Source: Candidatus Peribacteria bacterium | Lineage (GTDB): Bacteria; Patescibacteriota; Gracilibacteria; Absconditabacterales; Absconditicoccaceae | Direction of reading: 5' to 3' | Length of the DNA: 54,290 nucleotides | Assembly: GCA_031276875.1 (NCBI GenBank) | Contig: JAISMG010000007.1 | Coordinates: forward strand, 1 to 54,290 | In this document: positions 20,947 through 33,582 of the stretch, one piece after another | Position numbering within the stretch: the first letter of the stretch is position 1 | Layout of the letters: each line of letters opens with the position of its first letter | Translations under genes and position numbers: made by a program | Notes under the pieces: generated by a model | What the model was told of the DNA's origin: nothing | Databases searched by the model: none | What the model saw: the letters and a program-made list of their open reading frames with translations, nothing else

Positions 20947-21576
20947 TTAGAGAAGTAAAAGAATATTGTGAATACATTCTTCCAGTGTGGTGTTATTTTC
21001 TACTACTACATAGGGAATGCCCATTTTTTCCAGTCACGGGAACATTTCCTTTTCATAGCGGAGAGACAACTGTTCAAACTCTTGTGCAACAAAGACATCA
21101 TTTGCTTTATGTTGTCGGACTTCCCCTTGCTGGGCGAGTTGCAAATTTCTCTGTTGCATACGCAAACGTGCAGTTTCTGTATCAGTTTTGACGTATACGA
21201 CGATACCTTGCTGTTGGAGATTTTCAATAGCTTGTTGATATACTGCCAATCTTACTTCTCGAGGCATCGCTGACTGAAAAACTAATCCTGTCGTCACACT
21301 ATCCCTATCTTGGATATAAGTCATTCCATCAGCTTTGGTTCTGATATGAAAACGGTTAGAAAAAGCTGCACACAAAAGTCCTGTGACTTCTCGATTTTTC
21401 ACGAGTTCCTTATCAGCCAAAGTTGCTCTAATGACTTGTCCCAACGTATCCATTTCATCAGGGAAATGGTAATAGTGAGCAGGCGTTCCTTGTGCACGTA
21501 AGTGGTCTGCTAACCCTTTGGCTACGCTAGTTTTTCCACTTCAATGGATACCTTCAATGACGATATGTTTTTTCAT
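20947..21576 (-). CDS. tmk: Thymidylate kinase (dTMP kinase)
   Basis: Phosphorylates dTMP to dTDP. The 209-residue P-loop kinase has GIHGSGKTS at 9-17, whose Gly12 is encoded by TGA, then HYYHFPDE (substrate loop), IQDRDSVTTGLVFQSA (DR(Y/H)-type motif with an altered last residue) and a lid region with QRNLQLAQQ. A second TGA near the C-terminus is also Gly. It lies between tRNA-Thr and the hrcA-like gene. No lysyl-rich P-loop variant is seen. Confidence 0.9.
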
Positions 21577-21601
21577 CGGAAGAAGGAAAGAAGGTGTAAA
21601 T

Positions 21602-21674
21602 AGCCAGCTGCGAGATTCGAACTCGCGACCCCCGGTTTACGATACCGATGCTCTACCGACTGAGCTAAGCTGGC
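21602..21674 (-). tRNA. tRNA-Thr (anticodon CGU)
   Basis: A 73-base cloverleaf: acceptor GCCAGCT with AGCTGGC, discriminator T, D arm AGCTCAGTCGGTAGAGC, anticodon loop ATCGTAA (anticodon CGT, reading ACG), and T loop TTCGAAT. CCA is not encoded. Confidence 0.92.
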
Positions 21675-21815
21675 GTTATTTTTAATATAACGTAACGTAT
21701 TGTAACGAAATCATCTCTATTTTCAAGGAAGAAAATAAGAAAACTACATAGCTCTTTATTCCCTTCACTCTCAGAATTGAGAAATCAGATTTTTAAAAGC
21801 TGGTTATAGAGATAT

Positions 21816-23624
21816 CTATTCTTTCATTGTTGAGTTGTTCGTGGGGTTTACTACTTTATTTCTGAGATAATTTTTGAGATAGATGAGGATTTCTTGTTCG
21901 GTATTTCTGGTTGGAATATCATTGAGTACTCGGTCAAAGGCTTGCTTCAAAAGTTCTCCAATTATTGCTCCAGGAGCAAGTTTCAGATGTTTCATTATCA
22001 TTGTCCCATTTATCGCCAAATCGGATTTTTTAAACTGTCCTTCTTCTTCATTCAGCTTTTTTAAAAGCGTTTTAAGCTGATAAGAATCAGTCAAATCTGC
22101 TGAACCTTGCAAAGGATTAAACTGTCCCATCCTGTCGGCAATATTGATGTCAAATAGGTTATTTACCATTTCAAATCCTTTTTCACTCAACAGCTTTCTG
22201 ACTTTTTTTTCTCGGTGAGCAGGATTGGATTGCAGAATTTCTCCGGGCGTATGATGTTCCAAAATATATCGTGCTATCGTTTCAATCTCTTTTCCAGAAA
22301 ATCCCAACGCTTTAAAATCCTGTTTCATAAGTTCGGGAGAACTATTTCTATGATTGAGTGGTCCAGAAATGATGGCTCTGATTTCTTCTTTACTGGTAGC
22401 TTTTTCATAAGCGGCATATTGAGCGACTTTTCCTACGTCGTGATACAGCATTGCGAAACGCACCAAATAATCACTATTTATCTCTTGCAAAGCCTTTAAT
22501 GCCAACAAGGTATGTGTATATGTATCAAAAGCGTGGTATCTAATGGGTTGTTCATTGTATTTCGTCGCAAAGAGGGCAGGGAAGAGGTGAGCGAGCATTC
22601 CACTGACATTGAGCAATACGATACTTCCAAAAGGGTCTCCTTTAACAAAGATTTTGGTGAGTTCTTCTTTGACTCTTTCTTTGGCGACATAGGGGAGCAA
22701 GTGAGCGTTAGTTTGGATACTTTCCCGTGTGGTTGGACTAAAATCAAAGAGCGAGCTTCCTCCAAAATGCTTTGTCAATTGGGTATTGAGAGTGTTTACC
22801 ATTCTTATCGCTCTCATCAGCCTTAATGCGTCTTCTCCAAATCTTTTATCTGCTTCTCCTACGGTGGTACATTTTTTGTGCACAAGAGCATTCAAGCCTC
22901 CTGTGGGGTCAATGAGGACGCGAAATTTAGTAATAGTGGGAAAGGTAGGTCAGCTTTTTTTTCTTTTAGAATGTTTTTTGGGAGGAAGTGGTCGAAAATA
23001 GGCTTCTTTTTGCGTTTCTATCAGATACCTAAAATAAGCTTCATCAAATTGAGCGTTTCCAAAAATCTGACTGATACTTTGGGGAGCTCTGAGCATAAGC
23101 AAGTTGAGATTTGCTAGATAACAATATCCTTCTCTTTCCAAAAGTTTGAGGAGTTGTTCTTCAGTGAGTTCTTTGCCTTCTCTGACAAAGTCTAAAGTTG
23201 TTTTGTTTGTGGCAGGCAGAGAAAAGTAATACATTGCGTTCATCGTGAAATCTCTTCTTTGTACGTCAAGCAACAGGTCATTGCTTCGCTGGATTTCTCC
23301 TGGATGACGGAAGTCTCCATAGTTTCCTTCAGTTCTCAGTGGGGTCAGTTGGTAATTGCGTTGAGGATTTTCAGCAGGGATAAAGGTAATCGTTCCAAAT
23401 TTTTCGGTAATGAAATGAGACAGTCATTGGGTATTGAAATCTGCGTATAAAGTTTCAGGAGTCCCCTCCATCGTGAAATCAATATCTAAAGGGTCTCTGG
23501 TAAATCCTAACAACAAATCGCGGATACAGCCACCTACGAGAAAAAGATGAGGATTGTTACTTCTTTTTTGTAGGAAGTGTTGGTGTTTATCCAGATATGA
23601 GAGTGTCTCCAAGTATAGGGTCAT
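21816..23624 (-). CDS. cca: CCA-adding tRNA nucleotidyltransferase with HD domain and insertion
   Basis: Adds or repairs the 3' CCA of tRNA. The 602-residue protein has the class II head LVGGCIRDLLLGFTRDPLDIDF, RRDFTMNAM, LRLMRAIR, and a C-terminal HD domain (LYHDVGKVAQY). Between RRDFTMNAMYY and the usual IDPTGGLNAL segment there is an insertion of about 100 residues ending in the basic run KKHSKRKKSG. Two TGA codons are read as Gly. Neither tRNA gene here encodes CCA, so the enzyme is probably essential. The length exceeds typical bacterial Cca (about 400-480). Confidence 0.92.
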
Positions 23625-23705
23625 AATGAGCTGATAAATGACTAAAGGTGAAGCAAATTATAATAAAGTGCTATGCAGTTTCAAGTCTGTTGTATAACAT
23701 ATTGC

Positions 23706-23733
23706 TTGCAATATGCTTGTAAAAAAATATAGT
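23706..23733 (+). promoter_or_regulatory. Promoter for the LCP gene
   Basis: TTGCAA, 16 bases, then TATAGT, about 70 bases before ATG 23807. TTGCAA also appears as the -35 in the rRNA and 19.6-kb candidate promoters. Confidence 0.45.
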
Positions 23734-23806
23734 ACAAGTTGTTTTAGTATACTTCCCATCATTCGATTGATTTCTACGTAGTTTTTTATCTTGACTGCTT
23801 TTTTCA

Positions 23807-25312
23807 ATGAAACATTTCTCTGCAAATTCTCTACACACTGCTCGTGCTCCCAAATCCTCCGCTAAAAAAATGATAAAAATCAGTATGATTATCATTGCTA
23901 TTCTTATTATTGCGGTTTTTTCTGTTGCTTTGATGTCAGCTTTTAAAACGGTTCGAAACTCTTTCAAACACGCTACGGTAAATTTTGTCAGTAAACAAGT
24001 TTGAACGGAAATGAAAAGAGATGCATATGGCAACGTCAATGCTCTGTTGCTAGGATATGGTGGTGCAACGCACGACGGAGGATATTTGACGGATTCTATT
24101 ATCGTTGTATCTCGAAATCCTGAACTAGGAAATATTTCAATGTTTTCTATTCCTCGTGATTTGTATGTGAAAAGCCCTGTTACTAATGGATATGGAAGAA
24201 TAAACGCCATCTTTACGCAATTTATGGGAAGAAATGGAAAAGATGTGTACGCTTCAGCTTCGGGAACGGTAGCAAAAATTGCAGCAATGCTCAATATGGA
24301 AATTCCTTATTATGCTACAGTTGATTTTACGGCATTTCAGGGGATTATAGATGCGATTGGAGGTATAGATATTGTAGTGCCTGAGACACTTCACGATACG
24401 ACCTATCCCAATGAAGCCAATAGAGGATATATTACGTTTCATATTGACGCAGGACTTCAACATTTAGATGGAGCTACTGCTCTGAAATATGCTCGTTCTC
24501 GTCATTCTACTTCAGACTTTTCTCGTTCTCTTCGTCAACAACTGATTGTGATGGGAATAAAAGAGAAGTTTCTGGGTTCTGGAGTTTCCGTGGCTGCTGC
24601 CCAACAGCTCTATGAACAGTATAATTCTTATATCAATACTAATGTTTCTCTGGCTGAAATGCTCCGAACCGTACAATATCTCCATGCGTTGAAAGATTTT
24701 ACTTCGTTTGGGTTTACGACCAATTGTAGTTTCCAAAATTATCTGAAAATGCCTGCTGCGTGTTTTCTGTATTATCCTGACAGAGCAGCGTTTGGAGGGG
24801 CTTCTGTAATGCTTCCTATGGGAGCAAACGTGAATGCCATTGAGCATTACGACCAAATGCAAACCTTCACCCGTTTTATTCTCAGTCATCCTGCTTTTGT
24901 ACAGCAAAAAGCAAGTATAGAAATTCTGAATGGTATCGACAAATCGCTTGCTCGTTCCAAGGGAATGGCTTCGACTCCGTTCGCTGGTCAGCTCGCCGTG
25001 AAACTCAAAAGATACGGATTTACAGTTGTGAATACAGAAAACACTCCTACGCCATTATCGTGAAGTTATATTATGGTCAATGATGTGCAGAGTGGAACAG
25101 ATTATACTCCTACCCTTGAAGCTCTTCAGACTTTTCTTCCTTTTAGTGATATTCGTTATGCTACCAGAACGCTTACTACAGGAGAAGTAATGCATAATGA
25201 ACAGATGATGTTTGATGGGACAACTATTTCTGTATATTTGGGGGCAGATTATCTTTTGGGGTCAGCAATGTTTTCTGGGTTGGTACAAAAAAAGTTTTCT
25301 TATGAGTTGTAA
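23807..25312 (+). CDS. LytR-CpsA-Psr (LCP) family glycopolymer ligase
   Basis: Attaches undecaprenyl-linked glycopolymers to the cell wall or another acceptor. The 501-residue protein has a cytoplasmic N-terminus, one transmembrane span (ISMIIIAILIIAVFSVALM, about 25-43) and the LCP domain: LLGYGGATHDGGYLTDSIIV, FSIPRDLYV, INAIF, FQGIIDAIGGIDI and KYARSRHSTSDFSRSLRQQL, which supply the Arg and Asp residues that bind pyrophosphate. The C-terminal region (about 360-500) resembles LytR_C. Two TGA codons are read as Gly. Fits a Gram-positive-like or atypical envelope. Confidence 0.92.
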
Positions 25313-25324
25313 TTGTAACCTTGA

Positions 25325-25735
25325 TTAGACTTCAATAATGACTTCATTTTTTTTAGCGGTATGTTTTTTGATTTTTTCAGTGGTAAGAATATTGGTAGGA
25401 AACAAAATCAAAATAATCACTCCAGCCACAGAAAAAATATCTCCAATAAAAATTCCATCTGGTCAGCTATTTCTCATAATGGTTTGACTCACAACGATGA
25501 GTGCAAGACTTACCACCAACAGTGCTGGTCTGGAAAATTTGATATGCACGGGATACATTCCATAAAAGACAATGAGGTAGAGACAAAGAGCAATCAGAAT
25601 GCTGTAAGTGATGATATTAAGATTGGCATATTCGGGAGTAGTGATAGCTTGTCATTGGGAGATAAGCAGAATGAGGTAGAGAAGAAATACAGCAAAAATT
25701 GCTATTACGATACCTCTTTTGATGAAGTCTTTCAT
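25325..25735 (-). CDS. Four-span membrane protein, unknown
   Basis: A 136-residue hydrophobic protein with about four membrane segments (VIAIFAVFLLYLILLIS, ILIALCLYLIVFYGMYP, LLVVSLALIVVSQTIM and VAGVIILILFPTNIL) and a Lys-rich C-terminal tail. Two TGA codons (ISQGQAI, RNSGPDG) are read as Gly. No family is recognised. It is convergent with the LCP gene. Confidence 0.65.
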
Positions 25736-25818
25736 TGTTTATAGGGGAAAAAAGTAAAAGATGTCTTACGAAAATAGAGCATATGGTTTTTGGGGAGATT
25801 TTCAAGAGGTTTATTTTT

Positions 25819-27036
25819 TTATAATAGTTCAGATAAACGTACTACATCTCCCGTTAAGGTAAAATCAGCAAAAGAAGAAGTTTGGAGCGTTTCTTTGAGC
25901 TGAAAAGTAAGTGAAAAGGGTTGAGTGTGCAACAGAGGGAAAGCGTTCAAGCGTGCTATTCCTTGTACGTTGATTTCCAGACGGTCTTCACTGGGAAGAA
26001 AGGTAAGTTCACTTTCTAATGTTTGTTGAGGTTGTCCTGTGCGTGAAAGTGTTGCATTGAGTACATAACGTTGAGCTGTACGAGGTTTAAGACTAATAAC
26101 TAGCGAAATATCTTCATCGGAACCCTGAACAATATTCACGGGACGAATGTTGAAAATCATCAGCTTTATTTCTTCTGGAGTAAAGCTTAAGGTAGTAGCA
26201 AAGGTATGTGTAGTAGAGCGGTAGTGAATGGAAGTCGTGTAAGCTACCTGTTGGTGTTTACGTGCAGTATAGGTTATGGCGTTGCCAGTAGCAGAGGTAT
26301 CCAATTGTAAGTGTTCTGTTTCCAGTGGTATTCCTGCCAATTGAGCCAATGTTGCATACAACGTTTGGGCATTTGCTATATAGCTGTTGTCCAAGGTGGT
26401 AATTCTTCCGCTAATTTTATGAAGAGGAAGTGAAGTAGAAACTTCAGTTTGGAGTTTTTGAGCAGAAAAAAGTGTGATGATGTGTTGCAAAATTGTGGAA
26501 ATATCTGGTGTTTTAACGACAGAAATCCCAAAACGTTCGCTTTCTTCCAAAGAAATCCATTTATGAGCGAGTTGCTGAGCCAAAAGGTTGATGAAATTTA
26601 CTTCTGCATTTCCTTCTCCCATAAAGAGATGAAAATCCTGAATTTTGAAATAAAAGGCAGGGTCAGTATAGAGCGTATCTATAGTTCCAGAAGCAGAAAA
26701 CGGAATTGGATTATTAGTATCTTGCAATTGTCCATTAAACTGTAAGGTAGCACGTTCTTTCTCGCCTTGCGTATTGGAAGCATACGTTAAATTGCCCTGC
26801 AACTTTTGGGAGGAAGAGAAATGGACTGAAAGGTCAGTTTGGGTTTGAAGGGCTTCATTTTCGAGAGGAGCAGGTGTAAAAAGAAATGGAGTTAAGATGG
26901 TGGTCTGGAGGGAATTTTCATAAATAGTTTCCATTTCAGCGAGGGAAAGGGTCGGCTGTTGTGAAGCACAAGCCATCAGGAAACAGCAAGAAAAAGCAGA
27001 CAATAAAAGGCAGATTTTTTTAGTTATCATTTGCAT
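25819..27036 (-). CDS. Probable lipoprotein, unknown
   Basis: A 405-residue protein with a lipoprotein signal: ICLLLSAFSCCFLMACASQQ, whose LMAC lipobox suggests acylation of Cys. The mature part is Thr/Gln/Leu-rich, with alternating strand-like segments resembling LolA/LppX-type or other beta-rich lipoproteins, but I cannot assign a family. No TGA is used; the frame has few Gly in general. The start is ATG 27036 or ATG 27030; more upstream codons would spoil the signal peptide. It diverges from the SGNH gene. Confidence 0.65.
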   Translation of the reverse strand: MQMITKKICLLLSAFSCCFLMACASQQPTLSLAEMETIYENSLQTTILTPFLFTPAPLENEALQTQTDLSVHFSSSQKLQGNLTYASNTQGEKERATLQFNGQLQDTNNPIPFSASGTIDTLYTDPAFYFKIQDFHLFMGEGNAEVNFINLLAQQLAHKWISLEESERFGISVVKTPDISTILQHIITLFSAQKLQTEVSTSLPLHKISGRITTLDNSYIANAQTLYATLAQLAGIPLETEHLQLDTSATGNAITYTARKHQQVAYTTSIHYRSTTHTFATTLSFTPEEIKLMIFNIRPVNIVQGSDEDISLVISLKPRTAQRYVLNATLSRTGQPQQTLESELTFLPSEDRLEINVQGIARLNAFPLLHTQPFSLTFQLKETLQTSSFADFTLTGDVVRLSELL

Positions 27037-27116
27037 TCTAAAAGAGAAAAAATAAAGAACGACCATAAAGGTAAGGAAATACAAAACGAAATCCAGAGCA
27101 TTTGCATTTTTTTCTC

Positions 27117-27203
27117 GTTAAAGTTGCAATTGTCGTATATTAGCACCACGTTTCTATGGCATCTTTTTAGTTATAAAAGACATTGAGTGGTGCTTTTATT
27201 TTG
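27117..27203 (+). repeat. Hairpin element, copy 1
   Basis: Shares most of about 85 bases with copy 2. Conserved core TTGTCGTATATTAGCACCAC, then GCACCAC (27143-27149) pairing with GTGGTGC (27187-27193), an inner stem TCTTTT/AAAAGA, and TTTT after the outer stem. It looks like a transcribed structured RNA or terminator. Confidence 0.6.
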
Positions 27204-27392
27204 TATGATGTTATAATGTCATCACCACCGTAATATTTTCAGTTGCAATTTGTTTTGAAATAGGTACATTGAGATTGCTAATATATGATAAACCGCAATG
27301 GAGAGTATCCACGCGATTTTAATGAAGAATTTCCAGCATAACTTGGATAAACGACATCATAGTTTGTGGATACCAAGTTGTCTGCTTTTTCA

Positions 27393-27476
27393 TTAAAGTT
27401 GCGATTGTCGTATATTAGCACCACGTCTATGGTGTCTTTTTTGATTAAAAAGACATTGAGTGGTGCTTTTATATTT
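27393..27476 (+). repeat. Hairpin element, copy 2, in leader of the SGNH gene
   Basis: Second copy with GCACCAC at 27418-27424 and GTGGTGC at 27460-27466, an inner stem GTCTTTTT/AAAAAGAC and a T-run ending 18 bases before ATG 27488. Differences from copy 1 lie mainly in the inner loop. The position suggests an attenuator or other cis-regulator. Between the copies is an inverted pair GTATCCAC/GTGGATAC but no gene. Confidence 0.6.
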
Positions 27477-27487
27477 TACAATTCTTT

Positions 27488-29785
27488 ATGATGAAAAAAC
27501 TTACACAAAGGTGATTACCCTTTCGTAATCAATGGAAAATGGGTGTCTTGGTAGTCTGATTTTTAGCAATATTTTTCTTCGGAGGAGGGAAAGTAAATGC
27601 AACGTTTACAGAAGTCTTTAGTGATGATTTCAATCGCAATGAGCTTGGGGATAACTGGGCAGTAGTAAAAAGTGGTTATGCAATAGATGGTGATTATAGC
27701 AATGATAATATAAGTCTTAGGCAATATCGAATTACAAATAATAAATTGGTTGCTACTGGAGAAGGTTATGGAGGGTTTTCTTATCCTATCATATATGTTG
27801 GGCAAAATCTTCGTAATGGAAAAATCGTCTTTGACGTACATACCAATGAATATAGTACTAATCAACTTTATTCTGCTGTAGCTCGCCTCAATAGCAATGG
27901 AGATTATTATGGTGCTTACTTTTCACCACTTACTAACAATATTAATATTGTGAAAGTTACTGCTGATTGAACCCAAACAATCTTCTCTAATCAGACAGAA
28001 CTTTGTTGAGTTTTTTATTCTATTACTACAGGTACAGATTATCACTTTGAATTTATCGTTTCCTCAATCTCCGATACTACAAGTGAATTAATAGCAAATC
28101 TTTATGCAAGTGGTAATGATACTACTCCTCTTAAGTCTATTAAGTGTAATGATAGCACAGCAAATTTACAAACTGCTGGAAAATGGGGTGAACAAGATTA
28201 TATGAGACAACCTATTGATAATGTTGTAATTTTTGCAGAAAATAGCTTAAAGTTGATTCCAAATCTTACAACATTGGGACTTAATCAGACAGGAATATTA
28301 CAGATTTTTGATGCTAATTTTACTGAACAAACGGTATTTCTAAGTGATAATGTAAGAGGAACTTTTGTACCAAATTCTGTAGAACTTACTTCAACAAATG
28401 GATATGTTGCAGAAGTGGAATATCGTCCAGCTGGTCTAGGTGAAGTAACTATTACTGCTAGTAGTATATCTACCGTTAATACTATTCTTACCGTATATCC
28501 ATACAATCCAACCATTGGTTTTATTGGTGACTCTGTGACAGTAGGATTTGGTGGACCAAATGTTGGAGCAGAAGACCATGTAGTTCAACAGTTCATAACT
28601 CAAATGGGAGGAGCTCCATACAAAGCACTCAATAAATGAAGTGGTGGTTCTAAAGCCTCTCAATGGGCAGGTAGAGAAATACCTTGTGATGGTGAACAGG
28701 CTCCAGATTGTATGACTAAAGCTTTAGAAGATTTTTGAAATAACGGCGTAGAGATTGTAATGATTATGCTTGGGGTAAATGATACAGAAATTGATTTGGC
28801 TACTTATAAAGCTGACATAAGTAGTATTATTAATAAACTGAAAGCGGTAGGAATTAAAAAGATTATTCTCAACCAACCTACATATGCTACTTATAAGGGA
28901 AATATCTTCTCTCGTTATATTGATGTACTTAAAGAACTTGTTGATGGAGAAACAGTCTTTTTATGAGATAATGAAGGATACAATATGATAAAAAATGATT
29001 ATTTAATAAATGGTACAGGAAATATGCTTTATGATTCTGTACATTTACTTTCAACAGGACAAATTGCTTTAGCTACTCTTTGGGTAAATGCTTATAATCG
29101 TATATTAGTTGAACCATTAACTTTGATACACAATTGGACAGGAGAAAATTCTGATACTTATGTCTTAGGGTCTGCAACAGGATTGGGATATAGTGTTGAT
29201 AAGGATTTTGTTTGGTTTGACGTGACAGGAAATAATTTCGCTAATGTATTAGTGGATGATGTAATAGTAAATACAGATGATTATACCGTAAAAAATGATA
29301 GTACAATAATTACTTTGCTACCAACATATTTAAATACTTTACAAACTTGAGACTATATTTTAATAATTAGATTTACTGATGGAATATCAGTAAAAAACAC
29401 TTTCACCATTACTTCTCCTTCTTGCAATAATGGAGCAACGAATTATCCAACTTGTAATGACAATCAAACTCCAAGTAATCCTACTTCTCCTTCTTCCAGC
29501 TGATGAGGTGGTGGCGGATGAAGCTCTCTCTCCAAAGATACTTGCCCAAATGGCGACTTCTCATCATCCTACTACGACAAAACCTGCTGAACCACTGCCG
29601 ACCTGAAAGCAGAAGTAGCGAAAAAAGTAAACATTTTGAGACCGCTGATTGTTCGTATTTACTTGACAGCTACACAAGAGCAGAAAACGCTTGTCTATGA
29701 CCTTATTTCATCTTGTTCAGTGAAGAACAAAAGAGAAGTTATCAAGCTTGCTTGTCAGGAACTTATCAGTAATCGGGACTTCTAA
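27488..29785 (+). CDS. Secreted SGNH/GDSL-type hydrolase with CBM_X2-like domain
   Basis: A 765-residue exported protein. After a signal/anchor (VLVVGFLAIFFFGGGKVNA), residues about 35-220 form a beta-rich lectin-like region, then an Ig-like stretch. The SGNH domain follows: GFIGDSVTVG (block I, about 344), GSGGSKASQW (block II), MLGVNDTE (GxND, about 428) and DSVHLLSTG (DxxH, about 515). Residues 565-640 resemble an X2 carbohydrate-binding module (DDYTVKNDSTIITLLPTYL). A Gly-rich linker largely encoded by TGA leads to a helical C-terminus. Probably an esterase or lipase acting on glycans or lipids outside the cell. Ten or more TGA codons. Confidence 0.8.
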
Positions 29786-29937
29786 TTCCATTCTAATGAA
29801 AAATCCAGTTGAAAGTATATAGAAAAATACTAGTCAGATTTTTTGCATTTTTTATTGATTTTGAGTATACTTGATAGAGTACATTTTTGTTCTCTTTTGA
29901 GAGATGCTTTTTATTTGTATTATTACGTAGATAAAAT

Positions 29938-31629
29938 ATGACTACTGGAATATTGGAATTTTTATGAGGATTAGGAGCTTTCCTGTTTGGGATTTATTAT
30001 TTGGAACAGTCGGTGGCGGTTTTTTCCAGAGGAGGATTTAAAAAACTTTTGAAAAAGTTCACTTCCAATAATTTTTCTTCTCTGTTGACGGGAATTATTT
30101 CTACCGTTATTGTACAAAGTAGTAATCTTATTTCCGTATTGGTACTGGCGTTTGTAGGGACAGGAATTCTTTCGTTGTCTGGAGGATTGGCAGTAATGTT
30201 GGGTTCCAATATTGGGACTACTATTCCTGAAGCCTTATTAGGTTCAATTGGTCTGAATTATGATATCAAAATCTTTACGTTTCCGATAATTTTTCTCGGA
30301 GCGGTAGGAATTACGTTTTTTTCACGTTATGATAAATTGGTAATGATTAGTAAAGCACTTATTGGGCTGGCTCTGATTTTTCTTTCTTTTGCTTATATGA
30401 AAAGTGGATTGCTCTTTATCACCGAATGGGTGGATTTAAGCCATTTTATGAATATGAGTCCGTGGGTATTTCTTTCGATAGGGTTACTACTTACGGTGTT
30501 GGTACAGTCTGGAGGAGCGGTATTTGTCGTGGCGTTGACGTCGGTAAGTTCTGGATTGATTACTCCTGAGGCAGCGTTGCCTATTATTTTGGGGTCGTAT
30601 TTGGGAGCGACGATTACGATTGTGATGGGGTCATTGGGCAATCAACCAGCCATTAAAAAGCAGGTAGCAGCCGGGCACGTGGGATTTAATCTTTTGGTAG
30701 TGCTCCTAGGAATGCTCTTTCTACATATGATTACGGTATTTTTTATGCAAGTGCTTTTTCCTACGTTTGGAGTGATTACAGGGCTTTCAGCTTTTTATGT
30801 GGGATTTAGAACGTTGGTTGCGTTGATGGTGTTTCCGTTTGTAGGAGTATTTTCTCGTTTGGTTCAGCGTTATATTACTGATAAAAAAGATAACTTTACG
30901 CTTGCAATCCAAAGAATTCCCCCTTCACCTTTGGATACTGAGGTGGCTATTTTGGCTATTAAGCAGGATGTTCTCGTGTATTTCAAACAAGTGATTAGTT
31001 ATAATTTGAATGTTTGGGATTTTTATTTGACGGACATTACCCAAGAACAAAGTGATATAGAGTATTTGACACAAAGAGGAGCAAATTTTGAAAAAACCTA
31101 TCTCAAACAAGAATATGGAGCTAGTAAATATTTACAGGAGAAATTACTGACGTTTTTGGCTTGAGTCCATCAACAACCTTTAAAAAATGCTGAAGAAGAA
31201 GCAGCATTGACTGCCCTTTATCAGGCGATTATTGATATTGGAGATTCTTCAAAGTATTTGAAAGATGTGTGGGACCGTGTGGAAGATTGGCAATGGAGCA
31301 CGAGTGTGGATTTGCAAAAAGATTATGAAGTGCAGAGAAAAATGGTACTGGATTTTTACAAGTCTGTATTGCAAGTATTAGCGAATTTGGACAATAAGCA
31401 GTCGTTTGTCCTTTTACATGAAGTTGTAGAAAAAATCAGAAAGAATGACCAGAAATATTTGACCATATTTAAACGTAAAGAGGGAGATGATGTGGATTTG
31501 GCAAATCTTATTCAAGTGAGTCGTTACTTTTCTGCTTCATGTTTAGCGTTGGTAAGGGCGATTGAAGGGATACCGTTGCATAGTGAAGATAAGAAGTATT
31601 TGAAAGACCATCTTCGTGAGTTGTTTTAG
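29938..31629 (+). CDS. Na+/phosphate cotransporter (NptA/YjbB type)
   Basis: Phosphate symporter of the PF02690 family, 563 residues. The N-terminal region has the repeated QSS motif (TVIVQSSNLISVLVLAFVG and LLTVLVQSGGAVFVVALTS, the second with QSG) and GSNIGTTIPEALLG, with eight or so membrane spans up to about residue 310. The C-terminal 230 residues are cytoplasmic and helical, resembling a PhoU-like domain. TGA codons near the start (EFLGGLGAF) and at 31162 are Gly; the latter lies between the membrane and PhoU-like parts. Confidence 0.9.
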
Positions 31630-31804
31630 CGGATATATTTCGTTATGAAGGTGCAGGTATACCAGCCTCAAGGTACAAATTTTTGGAGCAAGTATACATG
31701 AACATTAAAAATGATGTGGTCTTCAAATGATAAGTACAAATAAAGTTCCCATTTTTCTCTGAAAAACCATAGATTACCTGAGATAAAAAAATCATAAAAA
31801 TCTC

Positions 31805-31832
31805 TTGCAATCAACCAGCAAATCCTTATCTT
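31805..31832 (+). promoter_or_regulatory. Candidate rRNA promoter
   Basis: TTGCAA, 16 bases, then TATCTT, about 50 bases upstream of the 5S gene; CTTATA three bases further is an alternative -10. The rest of the 31630-31884 gap shows no other feature. Confidence 0.4.
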
Positions 31833-31884
31833 ATACCCTGCAACACCAAAGGGTATTGCAAACAGAGATAACAATCAGACTTTT

Positions 31885-32012
31885 TGATACGGTGGTGCTG
31901 ATGTGGAGTATGGAAACACCTGTTCCCATTCCGAATACAGAAGTTAAGCATACTCCAGTCGATGATACTGGTCGGCTTCCGGCTGGGAAAGTAGATTAGT
32001 GCTACCATATCA
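31885..32012 (+). rRNA. rrf: 5S ribosomal RNA
   Basis: Recognised by the block GTTCCCATTCCGAATACAG, then GTTAAGC and TGGGAAAGTAG. The ends TGATACGGTGGTGCT and AGTGCTACCATATCA pair, defining helix I with a short extension; mature ends are probably a few bases inside. It lies directly before 16S rather than after 23S. Confidence 0.92.
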
Positions 32013-32050
32013 GAAAGTCGAATCATCTCTGAAGAAGTGGTCTTTACCAG

Positions 32051-32081
32051 TACGAATAAGAATTAGAGCAAAGATGTATAC
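32051..32081 (+). other. 5' arm of 16S pre-rRNA processing stem
   Basis: TACGAATAAGAATTAGAGCA and following bases pair, with small mismatches, with 33650-33681, enclosing 16S. This resembles an RNase III processing stem. Confidence 0.75.
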
Positions 32082-32083
32082 TT

Positions 32084-33582
<1,499 letters not shown>

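Noticed and set aside
29503-29700. Separate small gene in the SGNH tail
   Set aside because: It is in another frame from the SGNH gene, whose own frame continues through TGA codons to TAA at 29785.
31630-31884. SRP RNA or other structured RNA before 5S
   Set aside because: A search by eye for the GGAAGCAGCC-type SRP core and for RNase P or tmRNA hallmarks found none.
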